In this document: one piece after another, positions 1 through 10,245 of the stretch
Layout: every line of letters starts with the position of its first letter
How positions within the stretch are numbered: position 1 is the first letter of the stretch
From: Brassica napus
Taxonomy: Eukaryota > Streptophyta > Magnoliopsida > Brassicales > Brassicaceae
Direction: 5' to 3'
NCBI RefSeq assembly: GCF_020379485.1
Contig: NC_063436.1
Coordinates: 12,603,389-12,667,388, forward strand
Length of the DNA stretch: 64,000 nt
The notes under the pieces: generated by a model
Told to the model about the DNA's origin: nothing
What the model saw: only the letters and a program-made list of their open reading frames with translations
The model's database searches: none
Program-made: the position numbers and the translations under genes

Positions 1-843
1 AAAGAACCTTGAGACACCTTCAACACCACACTACTTCAACACTCTCTATGACCCTTTTAGAGATGGAACTGACTTTGTGAGAGGATACCCTTTCAGTTTG
101 AGGGAAGGCGTCACAACCGCCATCTCTCATGGCCTTTGGCTCAACATCCCTGATTACGATGCCCCGACCCAGCTCGTGAAGCCTCGTGAACGTAACATCA
201 GGTCATAATATACAAATCTAGATCCTTGATTTTTAGTAGTTTTGGTTAATGTCCAAAAATATTTCGATTCAGTTTGATTATAATGGTATACGAGTCTATG
301 ACGTATTTATAACTTGGATATAAACTCTACAATAGTCCTTGCAGGTATGTTGATGCAGTAATGACAATCCCAAAAGGTGTATTGTACCCAATGTGTGGCA
401 TGAATCTTGCTTTCAATAGAGAACTTATTGGACCTGCTATGTACTTCGGCCTTATGGGTGAAGGCCAGCCCATTTCCCGGTACGATGACATGTGGGCTGG
501 TTGGGCAGCTAAAGTGGTGTGTGACCACTTGGGCTTTGGGGTCAAAACCGGTCTGCCGTATGTGTGGCATAGCAAAGCGAGTAACCCGTTCGTGAACCTA
601 AAGAAAGAGCACAAGGGACTTCATTGGCAAGAAGATATGGTTCCTTTCTTCCAAAATCTTCGTCTCTCCAGAGAATCTGACACTGCCGCTAAATGCTATA
701 TGGAGTTGTCCAACATGACAAAGGAGAAGCTTACTGAAGTTGATCCTTACTTTGAGAAATTGGCTGATGCAATGGTCGCTTGGATTGAGGCGTGGGAGGA
801 GCTTAACCCGCCAGTTGATGGAAAAGATGTCAAGGCCAAGTGA
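1..843 (+). CDS. RGP3: Reversibly glycosylated polypeptide / UDP-arabinopyranose mutase, 3' part (two exons)
   Basis: The window opens inside this gene. Exon A (frame from base 2) ends at 201 before a GT donor; exon B starts at 345 after TTGCAG and ends with TGA at 841-843, and the split codon joins as Arg. The protein reads [30 protein letters not shown], then [20 protein letters not shown] and [15 protein letters not shown], all hallmarks of the RGP family (GT75). These cytosolic/Golgi-associated enzymes interconvert UDP-arabinopyranose and UDP-arabinofuranose for wall arabinan synthesis. The [12 protein letters not shown] stretch carries the family's self-glycosylated arginine. The N-terminal half with the DxD motif lies outside the window. 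The DGKDVKAK tail and [12 protein letters not shown] match my recollection of Arabidopsis RGP3 (At3g08900) better than RGP1/2. The family is near certain; the paralogue is an inference. Confidence 0.9.
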
Positions 844-970
844 TAAAGAATTGAAGATGATGAGTGATGCCTGCTGTTAATTACTGCATGAATAAAAGTA
901 CGTTTAAGTTTGTTACTGTATTGTCTTTTATTTATTTATTTTCGTTTTGGAAGTGTGCTTCGTACATTAA
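844..970 (+). other. 3' flank of the RGP gene
   Basis: Short 3' region after the stop, with AATAAAAG at 891-898 as a plausible polyadenylation signal. The TIR element begins immediately after. Confidence 0.5.
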
Positions 971-1589
971 GGGTATGACTGGTTTTCCCGCTACCACCCG
1001 CAAACGCAGCTTTTGCGGTTGGTAGCGGTTGTTGGCGTTTTGCAACAATCGCTCAAACCGCTCCAAACCGCTCCAAATCGCTCTGAACCTCATAAATTCA
1101 AAAGCTGGTTCCAGCTAGCGTTTGCGGTTGCGGGCGGTTGCGGGAAGACAAAAAAAAATTATTTTTTCTCCAAAACAATATAAATACAAAAATAAAAATA
1201 TTCAATAAAAAAATTAAATTAGAATTATAAAAATACTAAAATATATCTATTATATTTTAATTAATATTATAAAAATTTAAAATAAAAATATTTTCTATAA
1301 TTTTTAAAAAATTTAAAGTATAACTTTCTAAATATAAATTTTATATTTATTATAATATTATTATTTTTGATATTTTTATAATTGTATAAAATGTAAATAT
1401 TGTTAATTTATTATTTAACCACTGCTGCATTTGGTAGTTAACCAGTCATAAGTATCCCGCAAACGCACCAATTTCTAACCGCAGAACCAGTCGTACAAAT
1501 CTCTTAAAACCGCTAGAAATCGCAACCACCCGCATCCGCAAACTCCCGCAACCGCAACCGCAACCGCTGCGGTTGAACCAGTCAGACCC
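971..1589. mobile_element. MITE-like DNA transposon with TIRs, 619 bp, TTAA flanks
   Basis: The left end GGGTATGACTGGTT (971-984) and the right end AACCAGTCAGACCC (1576-1589) are inverted repeats matching at 13 of 14 positions. Both are flanked directly by TTAA (967-970 and 1590-1593). Inside each end lie GC-rich motifs built on GCGGTTGCGG / CCGCAACCGC, around a very AT-rich core (1150-1430). An internal AACCAGTCATA at about 1439-1449 is the exact reverse complement of part of the left TIR, so a second terminus is nested inside. There is no transposase frame, so the element is non-autonomous. The superfamily is unsettled: TTAA would suit piggyBac-type or a Harbinger TWA site read with one more base. 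Confidence 0.75.
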
Positions 1590-1593
1590 TTAA

Positions 1594-2070
1594 TTGTTCT
1601 TTTTGTGATTTGTCAAAGAATACTCTGTGTGATTGTTGTGTTTACTTTGCTCGACATGTATTAAGCCTTACTGGAATATGAAATAATGTGTGCTACTTTT
1701 AATTACGTGGACGAATTCGTTAGTTTTTAGTCGTACTCCCACAAATATATATTATATCAAACGGAAGATTGTTTTTGTGAAACCCGGACCCAACATAGCT
1801 GAAAGGGCCTAAACAAAATGTATTTCAACGAAGTAGGATTCCACAACCTATTTGACAAAAACCCACCAATATAAACCAAACCTACAAGAAGGAAGGGAAG
1901 AATGAGGGTTGAGCATTTCCATAAAACCTCAATGAGGAAAGTTTTAAAAGTTCCGAAATCATCACTCAATATTCACCACACAACATAACAAATTTTTTAC
2001 CTAAAACATCTAGTAATGCAAAAATAATCAACACGAAACAAGAATGAATCTCGACGGTGTCAACATGAGA
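1594..2070. other. Intergenic, no gene seen
   Basis: Short unsupported frames only; no domain, exon pattern or repeat border recognised. Confidence 0.4.
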
Positions 2071-2075
2071 TCATG

Positions 2076-2345
2076 CCCCCTCATGCGGTCTCCCATGTCT
2101 CTCATGTTCTCGCTTGAGAAATCACCACTTCACGTGGTCTCCGTGAATTCCACGCCTGAAGGCGACACGCAACTTCACTTGGTCCCGTGTGATCCATACC
2201 ACCACTTTCACACGATAACGCCACCTCACCCGGTTTCCACGTAATATGTGCTACCACATTCTTTACTTCACACACAGGAATGCACGGCGCATGCCTCCTC
2301 CGGCGATGAATCATCCCACCTCACGCGGTCTCCACATGATCCAAC
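2076..2345 (+). repeat. Degenerate tandem repeat, about 47-bp unit
   Basis: A core resembling TCACGYGGTCTCC recurs at 2081 (TCATGCGGTCTCC), 2130 (TCACGTGGTCTCC), 2175 (TCACTTGGTCCC), 2226 (TCACCCGGTTTCC) and 2321 (TCACGCGGTCTCC). Spacings are 49, 45, 51 and 95 (two units). GATCC occurs in or near some units. The block is GC-rich compared with its surroundings. Small frames cross it, but none resembles a known protein. Confidence 0.65.
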
Positions 2346-2698
2346 AAAAAACGATGGAACACTCGAGATGCACTCCATCATGTTGCACACGTAGTAGGCT
2401 TAAAGCCCTTTCCTATATCATATACACATGTTTATTCTCCACACAATGCAAACACCTGCATACAAGTCTCAGTCATCTTACAACCAAATTGTTTTTTAGC
2501 AACTCATGAGTAGGTGTAGGTGTCCACACATTACAATAGAATATATATGTGTATGTATATATGATAGTTCACTTATCAAACAACTACATGTATAATTATA
2601 GATAACATGTAGGTACGAATGGTTTAAATATAAACTTTTACTATCAAAGTTAATGATACATGAATGATAAGTAAGCTAAGTGTTGTTTGTGCAAAATT

Positions 2699-2876
2699 AA
2701 TACCCAAGTGTTGTTTGCGCAAAATTATTCTTGAATTAATTGTTGCATGCACAAAATTAGATTTGAAATAGGAAAACTAACGATTTTAATCCATTTGTTA
2801 ACGTTTGGCTATTTTTCAATTTTGCGCAGACAACGATTCGTTCAGAAATAATTTTGCAAGTAATACTTGGATATTA
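2699..2876. repeat. Inverted repeat (foldback-like) with GTGTTGTTTGCGCAAAATTA motifs
   Basis: The left arm (about 2699-2733, TAATACCCAAGTGTTG then TTTGCGCAAAATTATTCT) and the right arm (about 2842-2875, reverse complement TAATATCCAAGTATTACTTG) form an imperfect inverted repeat about 34 bp long with a spacer near 110 bp. The motif GTGTTGTTTGYGCAAAATTA also occurs directly repeated at about 2678 and 2708, with a third variant near 2742. It is probably a MITE remnant; no target duplication was identified. Confidence 0.5.
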
Positions 2877-2879
2877 ATG

Positions 2880-5470
2880 TACCAATTGAAAATAGTTGGA
2901 CACATTATTATTATGATCTGTAGAAGTAAGTCAAAATATCAATTAATTTCTTAAAATTCGATTTAATAAAATTTATCAAGTTAAATGAAACCAATTAGAG
3001 ATATATACAGGGTTTTTGCGAGGATGTATATATTATTATAAGACAAGTATATATATATATATTATATTGCTAATGCACAACATAGATTGTCTAAAGCAGA
3101 GATCTACAACAATCTTTTTTTTGTCAAGATCTACAACAATCTATATAAGTCATATCTTACTTTATTTTATTTTTAATTTTAGGAAAAATAATTATTTAAA
3201 TATGGGAAAGCTTATACTCATTTGTGTTATATATAATTACTGCAAAATATCTAATATTACCAGCATTAGATATAACATCATGTACTTTACGTTTGTAAGA
3301 TCACTCATAGATTGATTTGGATCTTTGTTTTAAATAACTGTATGTTGTACATAAGCTATACGATACATATATATTTGTCTTGGAATAATATATACTAAAT
3401 TTTTATCCGTGCGGAATAATAATTTGGTAAATTTTTTATATAATTGAATTTTTTTCATAACATTTGTAACCCGAAGTCTGAATCAAATCCAAACAAAAAA
3501 AATTCTGATTTGTACTTAGTCTGAAATGTCAGAATGAGTCTCGTAGGAAGGAAAAAACATATTCGAACCCGAAATGTTATTAGCCAAACCCGAAAAAATG
3601 CACCAAAGAGGTGGTCACTGAGAAGACAATTATCAAGCCTATTTTTCAAAAAGTAAAGATAGTTATATTAAATTTTGCATGAACATAATTTTATAAAGAT
3701 AAGATAATTCATTTACATAACCCATTCCCTATTAATTTTATTTATACTTTAAAGCTTAAATTATGGTACAAAATTATTTTTGATTTTTATGTTTGTCAAA
3801 ATTTATTTTGATTATTATATAAACTAAATATATGTCATTCCGTCCATCTCATATATACTTGATAAATATATTGAATTATTTTTAATATTCTAATTTAAAT
3901 ATGTAAATTAAAATATGAATGAAATTATTTATTAGTTTATATATCTTTCTTTAATATTTTGTTTTAAAATATTTTATAAAATTCATGAATATGTGTTATT
4001 CTTTAATTTTATAATTTATAAAATAGTTAATAAATTGATTAAATTACTTTATATTTATAAATTTTTGTAGTAATTTAATTATTTATATAAATTATTTATA
4101 TAAAAATATTATAGGAATGTGATTTCTTGTGTTTTTTTTTGAATTTTTGCCATTTACAAGAACGACCCTTTTGGCCCCTGTATTTATGATCAAATGAAAT
4201 TTGGTCTAATAAGTCTCTAATGATAATGAAAGAGAACAATTTTTCTGCTTAAAGCTCGATTGCTAAGATTCACACCATCGTCGTCATCTAAAATATGTAA
4301 TTTACTCTTTGTAGAACTATGTTATGTTGGAATACTATTTTATATAAAAGTGATTCAACTTTCTAGATTCACCTTAAACCACATGTCTTGTAATTGGCAA
4401 ATACTAGTTGCTAATCAATATTCAGCTAAGATACCAGTTTCATTAGCAAGAAAAATCTCAGAACTTGCATATCACATTCTAGGGTTGAGTTCTGGTAGTG
4501 TCTATTCGTATTTTTCTTTTGAAAATAAAAGTATACCATATTTAAAAAATATATATTTAAATAGGATTAGTGTGTATTCCTGGTTTTCAAACGTATAAAT
4601 AATCATTATACTTTTCAATCAAGTAATAGATAATTATAAACATCTAATATGGATACTTTAGATATTTTACTTAGTAGAAAATGTAATTTTCAAATAAGTT
4701 AAATGAAGGTGTAGTTTTCAGCATAAATTCTCTTCTCGAAGTATTTTTCCAAATTTCCCCAAATGAATAACCAGTTAAAAATAATTTTAGTTATTTTTTT
4801 ATATTGCCATCTTTGGTAGCGGTTTACTAGGGTAGCTGCTGTAATTTTATATGTCAACTGATAAAGTAACAAATTAAAAAAAACTATTTAAAATTAATTA
4901 TTTGTCGGATGCTGACTTTTCTGTTATTTATAGATAAATTTCATGGAAAATGTGGGAAACATGTCTCTTTATTATTTCCTCTCTTCTTTAACTATGAGTA
5001 TGCCATTGTTTAATTGGACATTTGGACTAGAAGCAAACTCGAACATCAACGGCAAACGAAAAAGGGTAATTAAAAAAACAAATCTTATCTGCCGAAAAGA
5101 GAATATAGTAATAGTTTGACCCCATTTTACAGATTTTACAGAAAACAAGGTATATACTAATCTTTGAGAATCATTCAAAACCATTTATATTCCCTTGAAA
5201 TGCTTAAATATATTTTTAAAACCCCGTATACACCTTGGAAAGGCGACTAAACCCTTTCCGTTGACAAACTGAATAAAACAAACATACCAGATCACAAATA
5301 ATAAGCTTGTAAAGATATGTTTATTTATCAAGAACTATATTATAAAAGCTCAATTATTAGACCATGACTTCGTATATGGTGAAGTAAGGTTAAATGGAAA
5401 AGTTAAGCCGCCTCTTCTAATTGTCAAATTCTTCAAAGTAAACATATCTCTTCTTTGATAAAAAAAACAT
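2880..5470. other. AT-rich intergenic region
   Basis: Very AT-rich spacer between RGP and the SAUR gene. Apart from the 43-bp micro-insertion site at 3100-3142 (listed separately), I see no coding structure. The 3' half (about 5250-5470) is the likely upstream region of the SAUR-like gene. Confidence 0.5.
3100..3142. repeat. Micro-insertion of 11 bases between 16-bp direct repeats
   Basis: AGATCTACAACAATCT occurs at 3100-3115 and again at 3127-3142 without a mismatch, separated only by TTTTTTTGTCA. The arrangement is what a target-primed, almost completely 5'-truncated LINE/SINE insertion would leave (oligo-T tail in reverse orientation), although repair-associated duplication can look similar. 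Confidence 0.7.
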
Positions 5471-5620
5471 ACCTCTTCTATATATATGAGATATTCAAGA
5501 AACATATAACTATCAAGCCAAAAACAAAAAACAAATGTCAGATGGAACTTGGGGCCTGTCCCATAAACATTTTCGCGATTCTGGATTCTAACCTCCTCAT
5601 AAGAAGAGTGCTATGCTATA

Positions 5621-6109
5621 ATGGAGAGTCCGATAATGAAGACATGGAGAAAAATAAAGACTTTTGGCCAAACGAGCTCTTCAACCAGGGCTTCGTTCAC
5701 AAGGAGCAAGACTTGGAATGGCTCTGCTCATCATGAGGATGCTAAGAACAGCGAATCCATAGGAAAGATCAAGAAAAATTGTTTCACTGTTTACGTTGGT
5801 CCCACGAAACAGAGAATCGTGGTGAAAATGAAACTTTTGAACCATCCTTTGTTCAAGAACTTGTTAGAAGCCGCAGAAAATGAATATGGATATAGACGTG
5901 ATGGGCCCATTGTTCTTCCGTGCGAGGTTGACTTCTTCTTCAAGGTTTTGGCTGATATAAAATCTGATGTTCATGGTGATGATAATGATGACGATGATGA
6001 TGGTTTGATTAGTCCTCCGATTTGCGGGTGGGGTAGTCCCAGCATGAGAAGGAACGGTTCGTACAAGCTTCTTCGATCTCCATCCTTGTTCAAGTTGAAT
6101 AGATTTTGA
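5621..6109 (+). CDS. SAUR-like auxin-responsive family protein
   Basis: Single-exon frame of 162 residues, as is usual for SAUR genes. The core at residues about 47-110 (CFTVYVGPTKQRIVVKMKLL, NHPLFKNLLEAAENEYGY, then GPIVLPCEVDFFFKVL) matches the SAUR domain: a VYVG strand, the HPLF.LL.AE.E(Y/F)G(Y/F) helix, and the I.LPC(E/D)...F ending. The N-terminus is basic and Ser-rich. The C-terminus carries a run of acidic residues (HGDDNDDDDD) and then a basic Ser-rich tail, making it longer than minimal SAURs of about 90-100 residues. A TATA-like TATATATGA lies at 5479-5487, giving a 5' UTR of roughly 100 bases. SAUR proteins commonly act on PP2C.D phosphatases to promote acid growth; that role is inferred. 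I cannot assign the orthologue. Confidence 0.85.
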   Translation: MESPIMKTWRKIKTFGQTSSSTRASFTRSKTWNGSAHHEDAKNSESIGKIKKNCFTVYVGPTKQRIVVKMKLLNHPLFKNLLEAAENEYGYRRDGPIVLPCEVDFFFKVLADIKSDVHGDDNDDDDDGLISPPICGWGSPSMRRNGSYKLLRSPSLFKLNRF

Positions 6110-6402
6110 ATTTCCTTTTTTTTTTCCCTTTTCCATCTAAGTTATTGTTCATAACATTACCATAGGTCCATAGCATATACGTTTCAAGTTTGAGTAAAGA
6201 AACGCGAGGAAGAAAAAGAACCCACACATTTTCGAATGCAACAATTTGCATAAACAACTTTCCATAATATTTCTGTTGATTCTGATGTCAGACTAATATC
6301 AGATTTGACAAAATGTTACTATTGTGATTTACTGATTTCGAAATCTTAATATACATGTGAGTGTTTTTTAGATGAAGTAGACTTTGAATTAAGGAAAGGC
6401 CT

Positions 6403-6450
6403 AAAAAAATATTTTTTGATAGAAAAAAATATTTTTTGATAGAAAAAAAT
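6403..6450. repeat. 20-bp tandem repeat, about 2.4 copies
   Basis: The unit AGAAAAAAATATTTTTTGAT repeats with an exact period of 20 bases starting near 6401, 6421 and 6441; the third copy is partial. Confidence 0.8.
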
Positions 6451-6805
6451 TGAAATCATGTAATTATAAATAGTTGTAAGTGATATAAATTAAAACATAA
6501 TAAAATTGAATTGTTCTCAAAATATAACAATTTAAGTCAACTCAGATTACATATCGAGTCACCCATTGGTTCAATAGCCAGGTATTTTTTTGCGAGTTTT
6601 ATAGGATATTTAAATAAGAGTTTAAAAAAAAAAATCAAACCGGATTACATATCAAGTCACAAGGTTTGCAGGTTTAATAGTGGATCCGGGTCGAATTTCA
6701 AAACACTGAATATATCGCTTCATCCGTAACATTTAAATGTACATACACAATCAAAATACAAATGTAAATCAAATAAATTTGATTTGCTTCGGGAATAATC
6801 ACACA

Positions 6806-6832
6806 CTTTCAAAGCAAGGATTAAAATCTAGT
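6806..6832 (+). mobile_element. Helitron 3' terminus (5' end not located)
   Basis: A short palindrome CTTTCAAAG (6806-6814) followed by AAAATCTAG and then T (6828-6832) matches the plant Helitron 3' signature: a hairpin about 10-12 bases before terminal CTRR, with insertion 5' of T. The same palindrome and tail occur at 36264-36290, so both belong to one family. No matching 5' end was found upstream. Confidence 0.55.
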
Positions 6833-6989
6833 ATTGTTTTAATAGTTACATCACATCACAAGTGAATGTGGAAAACGGACTAACATTTGCCTTATCATAG
6901 TAAAAACGAAAACGGACTAACATTTGGCTTATAATTGTAATGGAAGCTGAATGTTTATACTAACTTGCAGCCACAATCACAGGTTTATC

Positions 6990-7954
6990 TCACGCATATT
7001 TATTAGCAATCTCCACGAGACGAGCACATAGTTCTTGAGGCTTGGAGAACATTGCCATATGATCTGCATCTTTGATCTCCATTACTTCTTTTACAGGAAA
7101 ATTGCTGATCATCCAACGCTGGTAATCCTCCGGTATCATATTATCCTCTCCGCATATGATGTAGATACGCGTAACAGATCCGTACCTTTCCTCACTAAAG
7201 CTTTTTGTCCCTGCCAGATTGTTTGTAACTACCGGGTTTACCCTCACCAACATTGTCGCCAGTACAAGGTCCTATCACGCCACAAAAACAATCAACAACT
7301 AGCAATTGGTCCCGATCAGGCTTGAAAGCATCGAGTCATACCTCAAGCGGAGATAACTGATAGGCATATTTGGCCATGGACTTTGGTCCCGCAAGAGAAA
7401 ACCGTAGAGGACGATCAGGTGTCCCGTAGAATCCAGTCACAGTGTCCAACCAGTCCATTTGTGAAGTACTGGACAGCTGCACATTTCAGTCAGATATCAG
7501 AAATTCAGAATCACTTGGAAAGGATCTAAACCGTGCTACCCAAGTAATCTATTTTACTTACATTTTCTAGAACATAAGCAGGTGGGTTTCTTGTGTCTGG
7601 CATGAAAGATGTCACGAAGACAATAGCAGAAATCTTACTTGGGAAGATGTCCGCAGCAAGGGCAACGGGTATGCCTCCCATGCTATGAGCAACAAGAATC
7701 ACTTTGTCTTCATCCGAGCCAAGCGAGCTCAGAATATCAAGCAAGGGTTTGGAGTAATCCACCAGTGTCTGAATCTCATCCAATCTGGTCATGTTTATAC
7801 CCGAAGCAGCCAGATCCACTGCTGTCACACAGTGACCTGCAGCCTCCAACTGCGTTTTCAGTTTGTACCAAGTCCACGCGCCGTGGCAAAGACCATGGAC
7901 GAGCACAAACCGCTTCTGGTTCTCCTTCTCCATTTCCTTCTTTACTTTCAACAT
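6990..7954 (-). CDS. MES10-like methylesterase (alpha/beta hydrolase), copy A
   Basis: Three exons on the minus strand: 7954-7562, 7476-7342 and 7271-6990, all with GT..AG borders and frames that join. The protein starts at Met 7954 or more likely at the in-frame Met at 7933 ([14 protein letters not shown]), giving about 262 residues, typical for the SABP2/MES family. Visible motifs are the oxyanion segment HGLCHGAW, the nucleophile elbow AHSMGG (Ser about 84), the strand [12 protein letters not shown], and the catalytic His in [12 protein letters not shown] near the C-terminus. Family members hydrolyse methyl esters of salicylate, jasmonate or IAA in the cytosol; which substrate is used here cannot be read from sequence. 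The text resembles Arabidopsis MES10 (At3g50440) as remembered. A second copy lies about 1.3 kb upstream in the same orientation. Confidence 0.88.
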
Positions 7955-8195
7955 CTTTGTTCAGGAACACTTACATAGACAGTTTGTTTCCGCATATTCT
8001 TTGTATACTAAAAACCTATCTTCTGTATTCAACTTTTAAATTTAGTGCTTGTTCTGTATAAACTGACAAAGCTTTAGGTACTGTATATCTTTCTGCCAAT
8101 AGTATGAGAGAAAAAGATAAAGCAGAGATCCACACGGCTCAAATACAGTAACTTTCTGAGAAAGAGATATATTAGGTCTGAATAGTTGTAGTTAC

Positions 8196-8285
8196 TTCAC
8201 TAGATTCGTTAAAGTGTCATTGGTGTGAAATGTCTAATGAATCTTTCTGGTATTTCACTAGATTCGTTAAAGTGTCGTTGGTGTG
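8196..8285. repeat. Direct repeat of 32 bases, 58-bp period
   Basis: TTCACTAGATTCGTTAAAGT (first 20 bases of the unit) begins at 8196 and again at 8254. The full 32-base copies differ at one position. The sequence between the copies is unrelated to that preceding the first copy. Confidence 0.8.
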
Positions 8286-8317
8286 CGTCCAAATGCTCTA
8301 CGTACCTATCTATATCC

Positions 8318-8415
8318 AACTTTGTTTTCAGAAGGAAAAAAAAACTTTGTTTTTCTGTATCTTAATTTTACTGGAACAATTTTAGCAAAAAAAAAAAAAT
8401 AGTTTACTGGAACAA
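8318..8415. repeat. Two adjacent A-rich micro-insertions flanked by direct repeats
   Basis: Site 1: AACTTTGTTTTC (8318-8329) is repeated as AACTTTGTTTTTC (8343-8355), with an AGAAGGAAAAAAA-type insert between. Site 2: TTTACTGGAACAA (8367-8379) is repeated exactly at 8403-8415, with a 23-base insert TTTTAGC followed by a run of A and TAG. Both inserts are dominated by A on this strand, as expected for a retroposed tail. Confidence 0.65.
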
Positions 8416-9278
8416 GATTGAGGGATGATAAATATTTTTGGTTTAGATACTAAGACCTTTTTGGATAGGAATTTTGTATCTTTTTTATAATTGGTTTTGG
8501 ATAGAAATTTGGAGATGATGCAGCAATATAAAGGTTGTTTGTTATACAGCTTCAAAACGATGTTAGCTACTTCAAAGAGATATATCAGTTGACAAAAACG
8601 TGATTGAAGATGAAGAAATGCTTGAGAGTGGAAAAAGAGAACATTATCAGCTTTTTCTTCGCTAGATATAACTTATCATTACCTTGTTTGGATCGTGACG
8701 GACATTTGAGTTGCATGTGTCTCATAAACTGACTGCGACTCAAGTTTGTAGTTTAGAAAGCAGAGCACAAAATATAAATTGCAGTTCGCTCTTTCTTATT
8801 CAATTATCTCAGAAATTTTTATTCATAACCATTTCTATTAGTATTATCACTTTAATAGTTCTCTCGTATATAGTTGTTTTCTCATATGGCTTTTGGTTGT
8901 CATCGAAGCTGATGTTCGTTGTGGAAAATAACACTCCCTACGTCTTTATGCATTGGTTAAACGTTTGCAGAAAACATGACCCTCCTTTCTACAGTATTAA
9001 TATACCATTGAATGACGCTCTTACGCTTGTGTTTTGTATATATAATGAATCTTAGAGATAACATTTCAAGTTTGATGCACATATATTACTTGAGTTGAAG
9101 CCAAAGTTTGTTAATAATTTAGTATTAGAATGATCTCAAGATCTTATTCATATAACCACTTGCACTAAAATTATCTTCTGCTAAGTTATCATACATATAG
9201 ATGCATTTTCATATGGCTTATTACTTATTATAATTATTATTACTGTAGTCGATGCAGTAGAGACTTCAGGAGGTTTAT

Positions 9279-10245
9279 TTATGCATATTTACAAGCGATT
9301 TCCAAGAGAAGAGCACAGACTTCATGAGGTTTGGAGAACATTGCCATATGATCTGCATCTTTGATCTCCATTACTTCTTTTGGCTGAAAGTTCCTGATCA
9401 TCCAACGCTGGTAATCCTCACGTACTATATTACTCTCTCCAGATATTATATATATACGTGTAATGGATCCGTATCTTTCTTCACTGAAGCTTCTCGTCCC
9501 AGCCAGATTGTTTGTAACGAAGGGGTTTGCCCTCAACAACATTTTCGCCAATTCAAGATCCTAGTCCGCACGACAACAATCAACAAAAAGGTTGAATAAA
9601 AAGAAGAGTTTTATTTATTAAGCTTGGAGTCTTACTTTACGTGGAGAGAGTTGATACACTTTCTTGGCCATGAACTTTGGTCCCAAAAGAGCAAAATCTA
9701 GAGGACAATCAGGTTTCCCGTACTTCCCCAACACGGTGTCCAACCATTCCTCACGTGGAATGCTTTTTAAGAACTGCAAGTTTCAGTCAAATATAAGAAT
9801 CATTCGCCAGAGATCATACTAAATCATCGTCATATGTTTATGTTACCTTTTCGTACACATAAGCAGGTGGGTTTCTTGTGTCAGGCATGAAACCTGTCAA
9901 GAAGGCAATAGCAGCAATCTTACAAGGGAAGATGTCAGCAGCAAGTGCAGCGCATATTCCTCCCATGCTATGAGCAACAAGAATCACTTTTTCGTCATCT
10001 GAGCAAAGCGAGCTCAGAAACTCAAGCAATGGTTTGCAGTAATCTTCTAAAGTCTGAATCTCTTCCAATCTGGTCATGTTTATACCCGAAGAAGCTAGAT
10101 CAACTGCAGTTACACAGAGCCCTGCCGCCTCCAGATGCGGTTTCACTTTGTACCAAGACCATGCGCCGTGGCAGAGCCCATGAATGAGCACAATTCGCTT
10201 CTGCCTGTCCATTGCCTTTTTTGTATTTTCGACATCTTGGTTCAA
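9279..10245 (-). CDS. MES10-like methylesterase (alpha/beta hydrolase), copy B
   Basis: Three exons with the same intron positions as copy A: 10245-9847, 9773-9636 and 9560-9279. Translation can start at 10245 or at the in-frame Met at 10212 ([12 protein letters not shown]), giving about 261-273 residues. It shows HGLCHGAW, the AHSMGG nucleophile elbow, [15 protein letters not shown], and catalytic His in [12 protein letters not shown], so the Ser-His triad elements are intact. Copies A and B are clearly related in every exon (for example the shared ITRIYII/VTRIYII and QRWMI segments) and lie head-to-tail, so they arose by tandem duplication. Divergence in exon 2 and in the lid region may alter ester choice. 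Substrate remains unknown. Confidence 0.88.

Larger units (their letters stand above)
6110..6989. other. Intergenic with tandem repeat and Helitron 3' terminus
   Basis: Contains a 20-bp tandem array (6403-6450), a direct-repeat pair around GATTACATATCRAGTCAC (about 6545 and 6645), and a Helitron-type 3' end at 6806-6832. The sequence TTTCAAAACACTG near 6700 recurs near 30025, suggesting a shared dispersed repeat family. No gene seen. Confidence 0.5.
7955..9278. other. Spacer between the two MES genes, with repeats
   Basis: Holds the likely promoter of copy A and the 3' flank of copy B. It contains a duplicated 32-base segment (8196-8285) and two A-rich micro-insertions (8318-8355, 8367-8415). 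A frame of 114 codons at 8711-9055 has no recognisable domain and lies in AT-rich sequence, so I do not call it. Confidence 0.5.

Noticed and set aside
8711..9055. 114-codon forward frame between the MES genes
   Set aside because: Hydrophobic and AT-driven, with no recognisable family or conserved motif; it lies in the 3' flank of MES copy B.
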